From Xanthomonas hyacinthi (GTDB lineage: Bacteria > Pseudomonadota > Gammaproteobacteria > Xanthomonadales > Xanthomonadaceae), in contig NZ_CP043476.1 in NCBI RefSeq assembly GCF_009769165.1, positions 2,053,001 to 2,117,000 of the forward strand: a DNA stretch of 64,000 nt. The letters are read 5' to 3'. Under the pieces are notes generated by a model. That model was not told the DNA's origin. It was given only the letters and a program-made list of their open reading frames with translations, and made no database searches. Position numbers and translations under genes: made by a program. Shown here piece by piece: positions 25,570-33,576 of the stretch; positions within the stretch are counted from its first letter, which is position 1; the number at the start of each line of letters is the position of its first letter.

Positions 25570-26421
25570 ATGCGCCCATTGCCGCAGCATCACGCGTCCG
25601 CCGACGCCGCAGCGCTGCAAGCGTTCCTCGCGCGCCACCGGCGCCTGTTGGTGCTGACCGGCGCCGGCTGCAGCACCGATTCGGGCATCCCCGACTACCG
25701 CGACGCCGCCGGCGACTGGAAGCGCGCGCAGCCGGTCACCTACCAGGTGTTCATGGGCGAACTGGCCACGCGGCAGCGCTATTGGGCGCGCAGCCTGGTC
25801 GGCTGGCCGCGCTTCGGCCACGCCCGGCCCAATGCCACGCATGCGGCGCTGGCGCAGCTGGAAGCGCGCGGCCAGGTCGAGCTGCTGCTGACCCAGAACG
25901 TGGACCGCCTGCACCAGGCCGCCGGCAGCGAAGCGGTGATCGACCTGCACGGGCGTCTGGACGTGGTGCGCTGCATGGGCTGCGAACGGCGCCTGCCGCG
26001 CGAGGACTTCCAGCAGCAACTGCTGCAGCGCAATCCGCACTGGGCGACGCTGCAGGCCGGGCAGGCGCCCGATGGCGACGCCGACCTGGAGGACGTGGAC
26101 TTCGCCGCCTTTGCGGTGCCGGCCTGCACCCGGTGCGGCGGCGTGCTGAAGCCGGACGTGGTGTTCTTCGGCGAGAACGTGCCGCGCGCGCGCGTGGCCG
26201 CCGCCTTCGCGCACCTGCAGCAGGCCGATGCGATGCTGGTGCTGGGCTCCTCGCTGATGGTGTATTCTGGCTTCCGCTTCGTGCAGGCCGCGGCCAGGGC
26301 CGGATTGCCGATTGCCGCGGTCAACCTGGGCCGCACCCGCGGCGACGATTTGCTGAGCCTGAAGCTGGCCCAGCCCTGCGCGCAGGCGCTGGATTTCCTG
26401 CTGCCGCCGGTGGCCGCGTAG
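25570..26421 (+). CDS. NAD-dependent protein deacylase, class II sirtuin type
   Basis: 283 residues with a complete sirtuin core. The NAD loop reads LTGAGCSTDSGIPDYRD, followed by LTQNVDRLHQAAGS and DLHGRL with the catalytic His. The zinc knuckle is formed by CMGC and CTRCGG. The CSTDSGIPDYRD variant and the 30-residue insertion between the two Cys pairs (LPREDFQQQLLQRNPHW) are those of SIRT4-like class II sirtuins, usually 280-290 residues. A second, different sirtuin lies at 61.3 kb. Targets unknown. Confidence 0.9.
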   Translation: MRPLPQHHASADAAALQAFLARHRRLLVLTGAGCSTDSGIPDYRDAAGDWKRAQPVTYQVFMGELATRQRYWARSLVGWPRFGHARPNATHAALAQLEARGQVELLLTQNVDRLHQAAGSEAVIDLHGRLDVVRCMGCERRLPREDFQQQLLQRNPHWATLQAGQAPDGDADLEDVDFAAFAVPACTRCGGVLKPDVVFFGENVPRARVAAAFAHLQQADAMLVLGSSLMVYSGFRFVQAAARAGLPIAAVNLGRTRGDDLLSLKLAQPCAQALDFLLPPVAA

Positions 26422-26551
26422 CGCCCCGCGGCGCGGCGCGTTCCGAATCCGCGCACGAACTGATCCATCCGCAGTGGTTGATCGGCAGCGGCAGCAGGAG
26501 TGCAATGGCGGCCTGCCCGCAGTGCAGCGGGCGCCCCCACGGAACGCCACC

Positions 26552-27649
26552 TTGAGCCATCTGTTCTCGCCCCTCGCGCTGGGGCCGCTGTCGTTGTCCA
26601 ATCGCATCGTCATCGCGCCGATGTGCCAGTACTCCGCCGAGCACGGCCAGGCCAGCGACTGGCACACCATCCACCTCGGCCAGCTGGCGCAGTCCGGCGC
26701 CGGCCTGCTGATCCTGGAGGCCACCGCGGTGGAACCGCGCGGGCGCATCAGCTACGCCGACCTGGGCCTGTGGGACGACGCCACCGAAGCGGCGCTGCGC
26801 GGCGTGCTGGCCTCGGTGCGGCGCTGGTCGCCGATGCCGCTGGGCATCCAGCTGGCGCATGCCGGGCGCAAGGCGTCCACGCACAGGCCGTGGGACGGCG
26901 GCGGCGCGATCGCGCCGGGGCAGCCGAACGGCTGGCAGACCGTGGCGCCGTCGGCGCTGGCCTTCGCCGAGAACGGTCCGCCGCCGCAGGCGCTGGACCT
27001 GGCCGGCATCGACGCCATCGTCGCGGCCTTCGTCGCCTCGGCGCAGCGCGCCGAACGGCTGGGCTTCGAGCTGATCGAACTGCATGCCGCGCACGGCTAC
27101 CTGCTGCATCAGTTCCTGTCGCCGCTGAGCAATCAGCGCGACGACGCCTACGGCGGCAGCCTGGAGAACCGCATGCGCCTGCTGCTGCGCGTGCATGCGG
27201 CGGTGCGCGCGGCGGTGTCGGCCCCGGTCGCGGTGGGTGTGCGCATCTCCGCCACCGACTGGGTCGAGGGCGGCTGGGACGTGGCGCAGAGCGTCGCGCT
27301 GGCGCAGGCGCTGCAGGCGCAGGGCTGCGACTACCTGCACGTGTCCAGCGGCGGCCTCGACCGCCGCCAGCAGATTGCGCTGGCGGCCGGCTACCAGGTG
27401 CCGCAGGCCGAGGCGATCCATCGCGACGTGCGCATGCCGGTGATCGCGGTCGGCCTGATCACCGAGCCGCAGCACGCCGAGGCGATCCTGGCCGCGGGCC
27501 AGGCCGACGCGATCGCGCTGGCCCGCGGCATCCTCTACGACCCGCGCTGGCCGTGGCACGCCGCTGCCGCGTTGGGCGCCAGGCTGAAGCCGTCGCCGCA
27601 ATACCTGCGCTGCGAGCCGCGTTCGGCGCGCGGCCTGTTCGACGCGTGA
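26552..27649 (+). CDS. NADH:flavin oxidoreductase (Old Yellow Enzyme, YqjM-like)
   Basis: A 365-residue FMN-dependent ene-reductase. The N-terminus SHLFSPLALGPLSLSNRIVIAPMCQYSA carries the YqjM-type Cys that tunes FMN. The active-site pair lies in QLAHAGRK and ELHAAHGYLLHQFLSPL, and NQRDDAYGGSLENR is the family signature. FMN phosphate contacts fall in the closing VGLITEPQHAEAIL and ADAIALARGILYDPRW segments. The start is taken as a TTG at 26552, because the family N-terminus begins exactly there and no ATG lies between it and an unrelated upstream segment. Confidence 0.9.
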   Translation: MSHLFSPLALGPLSLSNRIVIAPMCQYSAEHGQASDWHTIHLGQLAQSGAGLLILEATAVEPRGRISYADLGLWDDATEAALRGVLASVRRWSPMPLGIQLAHAGRKASTHRPWDGGGAIAPGQPNGWQTVAPSALAFAENGPPPQALDLAGIDAIVAAFVASAQRAERLGFELIELHAAHGYLLHQFLSPLSNQRDDAYGGSLENRMRLLLRVHAAVRAAVSAPVAVGVRISATDWVEGGWDVAQSVALAQALQAQGCDYLHVSSGGLDRRQQIALAAGYQVPQAEAIHRDVRMPVIAVGLITEPQHAEAILAAGQADAIALARGILYDPRWPWHAAAALGARLKPSPQYLRCEPRSARGLFDA

Positions 27650-27710
27650 TACGCGCGCGCTGCGCCGCGCGGGGCGCGGCATCCACCTCGCGTTGTGCAA
27701 GGAGTTTGCG

Positions 27711-28586
27711 ATGAGCATCGGATTTCTCGGCCTGGGCACGATGGGCCAGCCCATCGCGCACAACCTGCTGCGCGCCGGGCATGCGCTGACCGTGTGGAAC
27801 CGCAGCGCGGCCGCGGCGCAGCCGCTGCTCGAGGCCGGCGCGCGGCTGGCCGCGCAGCCGGCCGACGCGGTGCGCGGCCAGGTGCTGTTCTCGATGCTGG
27901 CCGACGACGCGGCGGTGCGCGAGACCTTGCTCGAGCGTGGCGCGCTCGACGCGCTGCCCGCCGGCAGCGTGCACGTCAACATGGCCACGATCTCGGTGGC
28001 GCTGGCGCGCGAACTGAACGCCCTGCATGCCGAGCGCGGCGTGGCCTACCTGGCCATCCCGGTACTGGGCCGCAACGACGTGGCCGCGGCCGGCCAGCTC
28101 AACCTGCTCGCCGCCAGCGACGCCGCCGCACTGGCGCGGGTGCAGCCGCTGCTGGATGTGATCGGGCGCAAGACCTGGTATTTCGGCGCGGCGCCGGAGC
28201 AGGCCAATGCGGTCAAGCTGGCCGCCAACCTGTGCCTGGCCAGCGCCATCGGCACCATGGCCGAAGCCTCGGCACTGGTGCGCGGGCACGGCGTGGACGC
28301 GGCCGATTTCCTGGGCATGCTCGGCAGTACCCTGTTCGCCGCACCGGCGTACCAGAACTACGGCGGCATGATCGCGCAGCAGCGCCACAGCCCGGCCGGC
28401 TTCAAGACCACGCTGGGGCTGAAGGACGTGCGCCTGGCCTTGAACGCCGGCGAGACCCGGCACGTGCCGATGCCGCTGGCGGCGGTGCTGCGCGACCAGT
28501 TCATCGACGCGATCGCGCACGGCGACGGCGGGCTGGACTGGTCGGCGCTGGCCAAGGTCGCCGCGCGCCGCGCCGGGCAGGCCTGA
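27711..28586 (+). CDS. NAD(P)-dependent beta-hydroxyacid dehydrogenase
   Basis: 291 residues of the 3-hydroxyisobutyrate dehydrogenase/GarR superfamily. The dinucleotide fold starts with IGFLGLGTMGQPIAHNLLRAG, and the catalytic Lys lies in ANAVKLAANLCLAS. GFKTTLGLKDVRLAL near the C-terminus is the substrate-side signature. The residue after the GxGxMG loop region (WNRS) indicates a preference for NADP through Asn-Arg. AAGGAG lies 8 bases upstream of the ATG at 27711. It may be an operon partner of the preceding ene-reductase (61-base gap). Confidence 0.88.
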   Translation: MSIGFLGLGTMGQPIAHNLLRAGHALTVWNRSAAAAQPLLEAGARLAAQPADAVRGQVLFSMLADDAAVRETLLERGALDALPAGSVHVNMATISVALARELNALHAERGVAYLAIPVLGRNDVAAAGQLNLLAASDAAALARVQPLLDVIGRKTWYFGAAPEQANAVKLAANLCLASAIGTMAEASALVRGHGVDAADFLGMLGSTLFAAPAYQNYGGMIAQQRHSPAGFKTTLGLKDVRLALNAGETRHVPMPLAAVLRDQFIDAIAHGDGGLDWSALAKVAARRAGQA

Positions 28587-28955
28587 GCGCCCGGTACCGC
28601 CCGCTGCGTCGCCCGCGTGCGGGCGGCGCCCCGGACCCAGTGCGAAGCGCAGGAACAGGCCAGGCAGGTTGTCGAACGCCGGCGCATGCGCCCATCCACG
28701 ATCCCGGCGACGCAACGGCGCACACCGCCGGCGACAACGCCGCGATCGCCAGCGAGGCGGCGATCGCGGGCGGCCGGCCGCCAGGCACGCAGGCCGGGTT
28801 CGCCGCGCCATGGCGCAGGGCTCGGGCCGCGGGCGAAGCAGGCGATCCCGGCCGGCGCACAGCGCCCGCACCGGGATCTCCCGCCGCGGCGCTGCGGCCG
28901 CGGCGGTCGTCGCCAGCGCCGACTCGGCCAGGATCAGGCCGAACCGGGCTTGCCG
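28587..28955. other. Intergenic stretch without recognisable gene
   Basis: About 370 very GC-rich bases between convergent genes. ORFs run through on both strands as a result of base composition, but none carries a family signature. No RNA gene or repeat identified. Confidence 0.5.
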
Positions 28956-29894
28956 TCAGCGACCATGGGCCAGGTCCGCAGCCATGCTCGGCGCCAGCAG
29001 GTCGCCCAGCCCGATGCGACGCAGGAATTCGCTGCGCACGCGGTCGGCGACCGCGTTGACCACCGCCGCGCCGTCGTCGGCCGGATCCACGTGCACGCGG
29101 AACGGGCGCTTGCCGTACGGCGCGTCCACGATGGCGACCATCGCCCGCGCCACATCGGCGACGTCGGCATCGGCCGGCGCGCAGGCGGCCAGTCCGGACT
29201 GCGCCTGTTCGGCCAGGCCGGCGCCGGCGCCGTGGGCGTAGGCATCCGCGCGCGCCTGGTCGCCGGGCGCGCCGGCGTGGGCGAAGTGGTTGGTGCCGTG
29301 GGTGAACGCGCCCGGGACCAGGATGCTGCTCTCGATGCCCCAGCGTGCCAACTCGCTGGCATAGCTCACTGCCAGCGCGTCCATCGCCGCCTTGGCCGCG
29401 AAGTAGGGCGCAAGCAACGGCGGCGTGCCGCCGCGGGTGCTGCTGCTGCCGACCCACAGCAGCAGGCCGCGGCGCTGCCGGCGCAGCACCGGCAGCGCCG
29501 CGCGGTTGACGCGCTGCGTGCCGAGCACATTGACGTCGTACTGCTGCGCATACTGCTCGGGCAGGAACGCCTCGGCGGGGCCGAACGCCATGTGTCCGGC
29601 GTTGTGCACCAGCACGTCCAGGCGGCCTGCGTCGGCGAGCACCGCGGCGACCGCCGCGTCGGCGGACGGCTGCGACAGCACGTCCAGTTCCAGCGTGCGC
29701 AGGGCCACGCCGTGGTCGCGTGCGAAGGCGGCGGCCGCGGCGACCTGCGCCGCGTTGCGGCCGGCGGTGTCGCGCATGCTGGCATAGACGGTGTGCCCGG
29801 CCTGGGCCAGGGCGCGTGCGGCCAGCGCGCCGAAGCCGCTGGACGCGCCGGTGACCAGAATGACCTGCGGGTTGGGGCTGTCGGTGATACGCAT
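28956..29894 (-). CDS. Short-chain dehydrogenase/reductase
   Basis: 312 residues. The Rossmann nucleotide loop is VILVTGASSGFGALAARALA, the Ser of the triad sits in LLLWVGSSSTRGG and the YxxxK in PYFAAKAAMDAL. LDVLVHNAGH is the structural NAG motif. The C-terminal 80 residues extend beyond a minimal SDR, with a VDPADDGAAVVNAVADRVR tail. It is the second gene of a two-SDR operon divergent from a LysR regulator; the 68-base gap to the upstream gene has no terminator. Substrate unknown. Confidence 0.87.
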   Translation of the reverse strand: MRITDSPNPQVILVTGASSGFGALAARALAQAGHTVYASMRDTAGRNAAQVAAAAAFARDHGVALRTLELDVLSQPSADAAVAAVLADAGRLDVLVHNAGHMAFGPAEAFLPEQYAQQYDVNVLGTQRVNRAALPVLRRQRRGLLLWVGSSSTRGGTPPLLAPYFAAKAAMDALAVSYASELARWGIESSILVPGAFTHGTNHFAHAGAPGDQARADAYAHGAGAGLAEQAQSGLAACAPADADVADVARAMVAIVDAPYGKRPFRVHVDPADDGAAVVNAVADRVRSEFLRRIGLGDLLAPSMAADLAHGR

Positions 29895-29962
29895 GGATGG
29901 GTTCTCCGGGAAGGGTGGGCGGCGAGCGCGCCGCCGTGCGATGGTTCGGGTAGGCGCGGGAT

Positions 29963-30715
29963 TCAGGCGAAGCCGCCGTTGGCGCGCAGCACTTGCGCGT
30001 TGATCCAGCCGCCGTCCGGGCCGGCGAGGAAGGCGACCGCCGCGGCGATGTCCTGCGGCGTGCCCAGCCGCTCCAGCGGCGCCTGCATGGCGATTTGCTC
30101 GATCTGTTCGGGACGCTTGCCGGCGAGGAACAGCTCGGTGCCGACCGGGCCGGGGGCGATGGCGTTGACGGTGATGCCGCGTCCGCGCAGTTCGTTGGCG
30201 AGCACCCGCACCAGGCCTTCGACGCCGGCCTTGGACGCGATGTACGGGCCGTAGCCGGGGAAGGACTTGGCGATCACGCTGCTCGACAGCGCGATGATGC
30301 GGCCGCCGTCGCCGAGGCGTTCTGCGGCCTGGGCGAGCACCAGGAAACTGCCGCGCAGGTTGGTGGCGACGACCCGGTCGAAGGCGTCCAGCCCGGCCGC
30401 GGCGATCGGCGCCATCGGCATGATGCCGGCGCTGTTGACCACCACGTCGAGGCGGCCGAAGGCCTGCATGGCGGCATCGAACAGCTGCGCCACCGCCTGC
30501 GGGTCGGCGACATCGGCGCGCAGCGCGATCGCGCGGCCGCCGTCGGCCTGGATCGCCGCGACCGTGTCCTGGGCGCTGGCGGCGTCGCCGGCGTAGTTGA
30601 CCGCCACCGCGAAGCCGTCGCGGGCCAGGCGCGCGGCGATGGCGCGGCCGATGCCGCGGGAGGCGCCGGTGACCAGCGCGGCCTTGCCGGGGGAGGAAAC
30701 GGGATCGGTGTTCAT
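29963..30715 (-). CDS. Short-chain dehydrogenase/reductase (3-oxoacyl-ACP reductase-like)
   Basis: A 250-residue classical SDR. ALVTGASRGIGRAIAARLA is the cofactor loop, LDVVVNSAGIMPM the NAG-type motif, IIALSSSVI the catalytic Ser, and YGPYIASKAGVEGL the YxxxK. The ending GWINAQVLRANGGFA is the usual FabG-type C-terminus. The Tyr of NYAGDAASAQ at the end of the second strand suggests NADP use. It is the promoter-proximal gene of the pair, divergent from the LysR gene at 30845. Confidence 0.9.
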   Translation of the reverse strand: MNTDPVSSPGKAALVTGASRGIGRAIAARLARDGFAVAVNYAGDAASAQDTVAAIQADGGRAIALRADVADPQAVAQLFDAAMQAFGRLDVVVNSAGIMPMAPIAAAGLDAFDRVVATNLRGSFLVLAQAAERLGDGGRIIALSSSVIAKSFPGYGPYIASKAGVEGLVRVLANELRGRGITVNAIAPGPVGTELFLAGKRPEQIEQIAMQAPLERLGTPQDIAAAVAFLAGPDGGWINAQVLRANGGFA

Positions 30716-30808
30716 GGAGGCTCCTGGGATCTGGGGACGTTGCCGGCACGGGCGGCCGGCGCAGGAGCAGTCTGGCTATTGCGCCTTGCTGGATAAATCC
30801 TGCAGAAC

Positions 30809-30833
30809 TGGCAAAACAATTCAATTTTCGCCA
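30809..30833. promoter_or_regulatory. Inverted repeat between the SDR operon and its LysR regulator
   Basis: TGGC-AAAA...TTTT-C-GCCA dyad of 25 bases, AT-rich centre, lying 12 bases before the LysR start and about 95 bases before the SDR start. Position and symmetry suit a LysR recognition site. Confidence 0.4.
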
Positions 30834-30844
30834 ACAATGCAGGC

Positions 30845-31768
30845 ATGGACCGATTCGATGCGCTTCGCCTGTTCGCCCGCATCGTCGAGCTCGGCAGCTT
30901 CACCCGCGCCGCCGCCGAACTCGACCTGCCGCGGGCCACCGCCACCTACGCGATCAAGCAGCTGGAAGCGCGGCTGCAGGCGCGCCTGCTCGAGCGCACC
31001 ACCCGCCAGGTGCGCGCCACCGTCGACGGGCAGGCGTTCTACGAGCGCTGCCGGCACATCCTGGCCGAGCTCGACGACGCCGAGGGCGCGCTGCGCGGCG
31101 CCGCGCGCAGTCCGCGCGGGCTGTTGCGGGTGGACATGCACGGCAACCACGCGCTGCGCGTGGTGCTGCCGCGGATCGACGAATTCCATGCGCGCTATCC
31201 GCACATCCAGCTGGCGATCGGCAGCGGCGACCGGCTGGTGGACCTGCTGCGCGAGGGCGTGGATTGCGTGGTGCGTTCCGGCCATCCGCGCGAGTCCTCG
31301 CTGGTGGTGCGGCGCCTGGCGACGCTGCACGAGGTTGTCTGCGCCAGCCCCGCCTACCTGGCCGAGCATGGCGTGCCGACGCATCCGCAGCAGCTGGCGC
31401 AGCATCGCGCGGTGCGGTTCTTCGCCAGCGGCCACGACATCGACTATCCGTTCGAGTTCCTGATCGACGGCCAGGTGCGCCAGGTGCAGGTGCAAGGCTG
31501 GATCGCGGTCAACGACGCGCAGGCCTACGTGGCCTGCGCGTTGCGCGGGCATGGCCTGATCCAGATCCCGCGGCTGAGCGTGGAGGAGCATCTGGCCGAC
31601 GGGCGCCTGCTGCAGGTATTGCCGCAATGGCGTGCGCCGGCGCTGCCGGTGTCGGTGCTGTATCCGCAGCACCGGCAGTCCTCGCCGCGCTTGCGCGTGT
31701 TCGTCGACTGGCTGGCGGCGCTGTACGCGGAGCGCTTCGGCGAGGCCGCCGCCGCGCATGCGCACTGA
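30845..31768 (+). CDS. LysR-family transcriptional regulator
   Basis: 307 residues. The N-terminal helix-turn-helix reads MDRFDALRLFARIVELGSFTR, with recognition helix DLPRATATYAIKQLEARLQ. The effector domain contains the segment GRLLQVLPQWRAPALPVSVLYP near the end. This N-terminus and ending belong to the CrgA/DmlR-like branch, whose members often control a divergent oxidoreductase. It is transcribed away from the two SDR genes, which are the likely target. Confidence 0.92.
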   Translation: MDRFDALRLFARIVELGSFTRAAAELDLPRATATYAIKQLEARLQARLLERTTRQVRATVDGQAFYERCRHILAELDDAEGALRGAARSPRGLLRVDMHGNHALRVVLPRIDEFHARYPHIQLAIGSGDRLVDLLREGVDCVVRSGHPRESSLVVRRLATLHEVVCASPAYLAEHGVPTHPQQLAQHRAVRFFASGHDIDYPFEFLIDGQVRQVQVQGWIAVNDAQAYVACALRGHGLIQIPRLSVEEHLADGRLLQVLPQWRAPALPVSVLYPQHRQSSPRLRVFVDWLAALYAERFGEAAAAHAH

Positions 31769-31940
31769 GCATCCGCGGTGGACGCGCTGCATTGCGGCAG
31801 GTTGCGCATGCACGCGCGCTGCCGCGCGTTCTTCAGATCGCCTTGCCGCGGCGTGGCGCAGACTGCGTCGTCACGCTTGAGCTTGGCGCATGCTTCCCGC
31901 TAAGGTGCGGCGGCTTGCAGGCGCATCATAGGAGGATGCC

Positions 31941-32381
31941 ATGTGCCCGAATTCGTCCGACCCCGGCGCCATGACGCCCATCCAGCCGCCGCGCGCCGTC
32001 GCGCGCGCGGCCGCGCTCGGCCCCGAGCATCCGGATCACCCCGACCACCTGCTGTACGCGCAGATCCGCGAAGGCGTGCATGCGCTGGACGCCGCCTGCG
32101 GCCGCGCGCCCGATGCGATCAGCGAACGCATGGTGGCGCGGCTGTTGCCGCTGGCGAAGGAATACGGCTTCGACCAGGTCGATCACGTGGTGCTGAGCCG
32201 CGAGCTGGGCGAGGTGGAGCAGGGCGAGAACGTATTCCTGGTGCGCGGCGACCTGGACGACCCGGCGCATCTGCGCGCGCACATCACCACGCATGAGGCG
32301 GTCGGCATGTCGGTGCAAGACTCGCTGGCGCGGCTGGAGAAGGTCAACCGGCGCCTGGCGCTGCGCTTGCGTCCGGAGTGA
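31941..32381 (+). CDS. Stand-alone XVIPCD-domain protein (candidate type IV secretion effector)
   Basis: 146 residues. From about residue 28 the sequence PEHPDHPDHLLYAQIREGVH, ALDAACGRAPDAISERM, GFDQVDHVVLS and DDPAHLRAHITTHEAV matches the Xanthomonas VirD4-interacting protein conserved domain. That domain is the C-terminal secretion signal of antibacterial type IV effectors, which normally carry a toxin domain in front. Here only about 27 N-terminal residues precede it. The start is 31941 (AGGAGG about 8 bases upstream) or 31971. No immunity lipoprotein gene is adjacent. It could be a truncated effector, an adaptor or a fragment. Confidence 0.75.
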   Translation: MCPNSSDPGAMTPIQPPRAVARAAALGPEHPDHPDHLLYAQIREGVHALDAACGRAPDAISERMVARLLPLAKEYGFDQVDHVVLSRELGEVEQGENVFLVRGDLDDPAHLRAHITTHEAVGMSVQDSLARLEKVNRRLALRLRPE

Positions 32382-32391
32382 GCGCGGCGTG

Positions 32392-32424
32392 GCGCGCTGG
32401 CGAGGCCGCGTGCGGCCAGCGCGC
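32392..32424 (+). terminator. Strong hairpin after the XVIPCD gene, no U-tract
   Basis: GCGCGCTGGC / GCCAGCGCGC, perfect 10-bp stem with a 13-base loop, 11 bases after the stop codon. There is no run of T, so termination ability is uncertain. Confidence 0.45.
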
Positions 32425-32437
32425 GGATGCGCCATCC

Positions 32438-32503
32438 TGTGGGAGCGGCTTCAGCCGCGACAGGCCCTACCGGTAAAGCCCGTCGCGGCTGGAGCCGCTA
32501 CTA
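32438..32503. repeat. REP-type palindrome
   Basis: Left arm GTGGGAGCGGCTTCAGCCGC and right arm GTCGCGGCTGGAGCCGCT, with an internal CTACCGGTAAAGCCC linker. Same family as the elements at 55.8 kb, including the linker. Confidence 0.85.
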
Positions 32504-32618
32504 CATCGGCAAGACATCCGGCAGTGCCCCAGCGGCATCCCACACCCGATGCCCGGGCAACATCCGTAGCCGACCATCCCGAATCCCGAATCCCGAATTC
32601 TCCCCTATCATTGTCCGG

Positions 32619-33470
32619 ATGCGCCCCGACCACATCCTGACCCTGTCCTGCCCGGACCGTACCGGCATCGTCTACCGCGTCAGCGGCCTGCTGTTCGAGC
32701 ACGGCTGCAACATCCTCGACGCACAGCAGTTCGGCGACGAGGAGAGCGGCCGCTTCTTCCTGCGCGTGCATTTCGACGTGCCCGCGGCCGACACCGCCGT
32801 CGCGGTGCAGGCGCAGCTGGCGCCGCTCGCCGCCGACTACGCAATGGACTGGCAGCTGCACGATGCGCGGCGCCGCGCACGCCTGCTGGTGCTGGTCAGC
32901 AAGCAGGGCCATTGCCTCAACGATCTGCTGTTCCGCGCGCACAGCCGGCAACTGCGCGTGGACATCGCCGCGGTGGCGTCCAACCACGACGATTTCACCG
33001 CGCTGGCGCGCTCCTACGCGGTGCCGTTCCACCACCTGCCGGTCGACGCGGCCAACCGCGCCGAGCAGGAAGCGCAGCTGCTGGCGCTGGTGGAGCGCGA
33101 GCGCATCGATCTGGTGGTGCTGGCGCGCTACATGCAGATCCTGTCGCCGACGCTGTGCGCCGCGCTGGCCGGGCGTGCGATCAACATCCACCACAGCTTC
33201 CTGCCCAGCTTCAAGGGCGCGCAGCCGTACCACCAGGCGCACGCGCGCGGGGTCAAGATCATCGGCGCCACCGCGCACTACGTCACCGGCGAGCTCGACG
33301 AAGGCCCGATCATCGAACAGGACGTGGCCCGCGTGGACCACGCGATGACCCCGCGCGAGCTGGTGCGCCTGGGCAGCGACACCGAATCGCTGGTGTTGGC
33401 GCGCGCGGTGCGCCGCCATGTCGAGCACCGCATTCTGCTCAACGGACACCGCACGGTGGTGTTCAGGTGA
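32619..33470 (+). CDS. purU: Formyltetrahydrofolate deformylase
   Basis: Hydrolyses 10-formyl-THF to formate and THF, balancing one-carbon pools. 283 residues: an N-terminal ACT domain (ILTLSCPDRTGIVYRVSGLL, residues about 5-75) and a formyltransferase domain. Catalytic-site motifs are INIHHSFLPSFKGAQPYHQA (His) and ATAHYVTGELDEGPIIEQD (Asp), with the Asn expected near VASNHDDF. The ACT domain distinguishes it from PurN. The ATG at 32619 begins directly before the ACT strand. Confidence 0.95.
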   Translation: MRPDHILTLSCPDRTGIVYRVSGLLFEHGCNILDAQQFGDEESGRFFLRVHFDVPAADTAVAVQAQLAPLAADYAMDWQLHDARRRARLLVLVSKQGHCLNDLLFRAHSRQLRVDIAAVASNHDDFTALARSYAVPFHHLPVDAANRAEQEAQLLALVERERIDLVVLARYMQILSPTLCAALAGRAINIHHSFLPSFKGAQPYHQAHARGVKIIGATAHYVTGELDEGPIIEQDVARVDHAMTPRELVRLGSDTESLVLARAVRRHVEHRILLNGHRTVVFR

Positions 33471-33576
33471 GCGGCGGGGACTCGGGATTGGGGATTCGCA
33501 GCGGCGACGCCTCCCATCTCACCGTTCCTGGGCGCCGGCAACAGATCCTTCCCCTGTAGATCCGTTGCCGGGCCAA

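Noticed and set aside
22777..26421. A 1214-codon plus-strand ORF crossing the LysR, MFS, VOC and sirtuin region
   Set aside because: Its first two-thirds are antisense to or out of frame with well-supported genes and consist of Arg/Ala/Gln-rich composition typical of high-GC shadow frames; only the last 284 codons (sirtuin) are real.
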